Origin: Candidatus Nitrosopumilus sp.
GTDB taxonomy: Archaea; Thermoproteota; Nitrososphaeria; Nitrososphaerales; Nitrosopumilaceae
Length of the DNA: 6,960 bases
Assembly: GCA_029861085.1 (NCBI GenBank)
Contig: JAOUAE010000069.1
Span: forward strand, 1 to 6,960
Direction: 5' to 3'
The notes beneath the pieces are model-generated. The model was not told where the DNA came from, did not search any database, and saw only the letters and a program-made list of their open reading frames with translations. How positions within the stretch are numbered: the first letter of the stretch is position 1; every line of letters starts with the position of its first letter. Made by a program: the position numbers and the translations under genes. Positions 6,422 through 6,960 of this stretch are shown here, piece by piece.

Positions 6422-6430
6422 TTTTTTTTT
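6422..6430 (+). terminator. T9 run between the divergent promoters
   Basis: Nine consecutive T on the plus strand form the longest homopolymer in the window and lie in non-coding DNA. In archaea such a tract can end plus-strand transcription, for example his-operon read-through antisense to the membrane-protein gene, and so insulate thrC. It may equally be flexible spacer DNA. Confidence 0.25.
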
Positions 6431-6440
6431 ATTAATGATG

Positions 6441-6460
6441 AAATATATCTCGGTATATTT
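6441..6460. repeat. Inverted repeat in the centre of the divergent region
   Basis: AAATATA and TATATTT are perfect reverse complements separated by six bases (TCTCGG). They could be an operator or part of a TATA box on either strand. The arms are pure A/T, so chance is a real alternative. Confidence 0.3.
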
Positions 6461-6465
6461 TTATC

Positions 6466-6476
6466 CAGTAAAATTA
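6466..6476 (+). promoter_or_regulatory. Putative promoter element (BRE/TATA-like) of thrC
   Basis: CAGTAAAATTA is followed by AGTATAAC, giving an AT-rich TATA-like stretch 53 nt upstream of the thrC ATG at 6530. It is identical to the element that faces the membrane-protein gene. A TATA box at about 6472-6482 would put the transcript start near 6505-6510, leaving a short leader that includes the AAGGAG site. Confidence 0.45.
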
Positions 6477-6488
6477 AGTATAACTTAA
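6474..6488. repeat. 15-bp palindrome overlapping the putative thrC TATA box
   Basis: TTAAGT-ATA-ACTTAA is a perfect inverted repeat with 6-bp arms and a 3-bp centre. It overlaps the TATA-like sequence GTATAAC, so a bound dimeric regulator would compete with TBP/TFB. A further direct repeat, TAACTTAACT at 6481-6490, overlaps its right side. Confidence 0.4.
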
Positions 6489-6520
6489 CTTGATATTAGG
6501 ATTTTTTATCTGCATTCTCA

Positions 6521-6526
6521 AAGGAG
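6521..6526 (+). promoter_or_regulatory. Shine-Dalgarno site of thrC
   Basis: AAGGAG is a good match to the archaeal anti-Shine-Dalgarno sequence. It leaves only 3 nt before the ATG at 6530 but 9 nt before an in-frame TTG at 6536, so it bears on which start is used. Confidence 0.6.
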
Positions 6527-6529
6527 TTA

Positions 6530-6960
6530 ATGATCTTGACTAGAACCTCGTTACAATGCAGAGAATGTAAAAAAGACTATGATACTGCTTTCAAGTATGT
6601 ATGTGAAGAATGTTTTGGACCCCTTGACGTAAAATATGATTTTCCTACAATTACAAAAAATACATTTGCAAATCGTGAACATACCTATTGGAGATATTTT
6701 GAATTACTGCCAATAGAGAACAAATCAAACATTGTAAGTATTGGTGCGGGAATGACCCCTCTCATCAAGGCTGATAATCTTGGGAAAAAATTAGGATTAA
6801 ACAATCTTTACATCAAAAACGATTCTGTAAATCCAACATTTTCATTCAAAGACAGGCCAGCTGGAGTTGCAATATCAAAAGCAAAGGAACTTGGATTGTC
6901 AGCTGTTGGTTGTGCATCTACAGGCAATCTGGCATCAGCAACTGCGGCACATGCAGCTAA
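6530..6960 (+). CDS. thrC: Threonine synthase, N-terminal part (3' end cut by window edge)
   Basis: ThrC is a cytoplasmic PLP enzyme of fold type II that converts O-phospho-L-homoserine and water to threonine and phosphate. The frame is open to the window end, and 143 codons are present of a protein usually about 350-410 long. Numbered from the ATG, residues 10-28 form a zinc ribbon, CxxC (Cys10, Cys13) and CxxC (Cys25, Cys28), common at the N-terminus of this enzyme type. Then come GAGMTPL at 72-78, NPTFSFKDRPA with Schiff-base Lys107, and the cofactor phosphate-binding segment STGNLASA at 130-137. Cysteate synthase and related fold II enzymes share parts of this pattern, but threonine synthase is the best reading. 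The start is either ATG 6530 or TTG 6536, two codons later. The gene is divergent from the membrane-protein gene and appears to have its own promoter. Confidence 0.92.
   Translation, partial: MILTRTSLQCRECKKDYDTAFKYVCEECFGPLDVKYDFPTITKNTFANREHTYWRYFELLPIENKSNIVSIGAGMTPLIKADNLGKKLGLNNLYIKNDSVNPTFSFKDRPAGVAISKAKELGLSAVGCASTGNLASATAAHAA

Noticed and set aside
1..6960. Novel defence system, mobile element, CRISPR array or RNA gene
   Set aside because: Every gene but one is recognisable primary metabolism, no direct repeat arrays or terminal repeats were seen, and the only longer non-coding stretch (175 bp) looks like a promoter region.

Overview
The window is AT-rich, gene-dense archaeal DNA. 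It is most likely from an ammonia-oxidising Nitrososphaerota (Thaumarchaeota) of the Nitrosopumilus/Nitrosarchaeum type. The grounds are low GC, tight ATGA gene overlaps, separate HisB, HisH, HisA, HisF and HisI proteins with an archaeal look, TATA-like upstream elements, and a zinc-ribbon threonine synthase. This assignment rests on recognition of the proteins, not on a database search.

Positions 1-5735 (+ strand) hold the distal part of a histidine biosynthesis operon: hisD (5' end cut by the window edge), hisC, a HAD-family phosphatase, hisB, hisH, hisA, hisF and hisI. Four junctions are ATGA overlaps (hisD/hisC, hisC/HAD, hisH/hisA, hisA/hisF) and one is TAATG (hisB/hisH). The only gaps are 17 nt before hisB and 23 nt before hisI. 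Together the genes cover every step from phosphoribosyl-AMP to histidine, provided the HAD protein is the histidinol-phosphate phosphatase. HisI opens the PR-AMP ring, HisA isomerises ProFAR, HisH/HisF make IGP and AICAR, HisB dehydrates IGP, HisC transaminates, the HAD enzyme would dephosphorylate, and HisD oxidises histidinol twice. The first two steps (hisG, hisE) are not in the window.

Positions 5737-6354 (- strand) encode a 205-residue protein with one N-terminal membrane anchor and an outward-facing, beta-rich domain. I do not recognise its function. It converges on hisI with one base between the stop codons.

Positions 6355-6529 are a 175-bp divergent intergenic region. It contains an 11-bp element present once on each strand, lying 55 and 53 nt from the two divergent start codons, plus three short palindromes and a T9 run. 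I read it as back-to-back promoters with possible operators.

Positions 6530-6960 (+ strand) are the first 143 codons of thrC, threonine synthase, cut by the right edge.

No RNA gene, mobile element, CRISPR array or obviously transferred gene was seen. The core of the window is ordinary metabolism. The less ordinary points are the HAD enzyme filling the phosphatase step, the unknown membrane protein, and the mirrored structure of the divergent promoter region.
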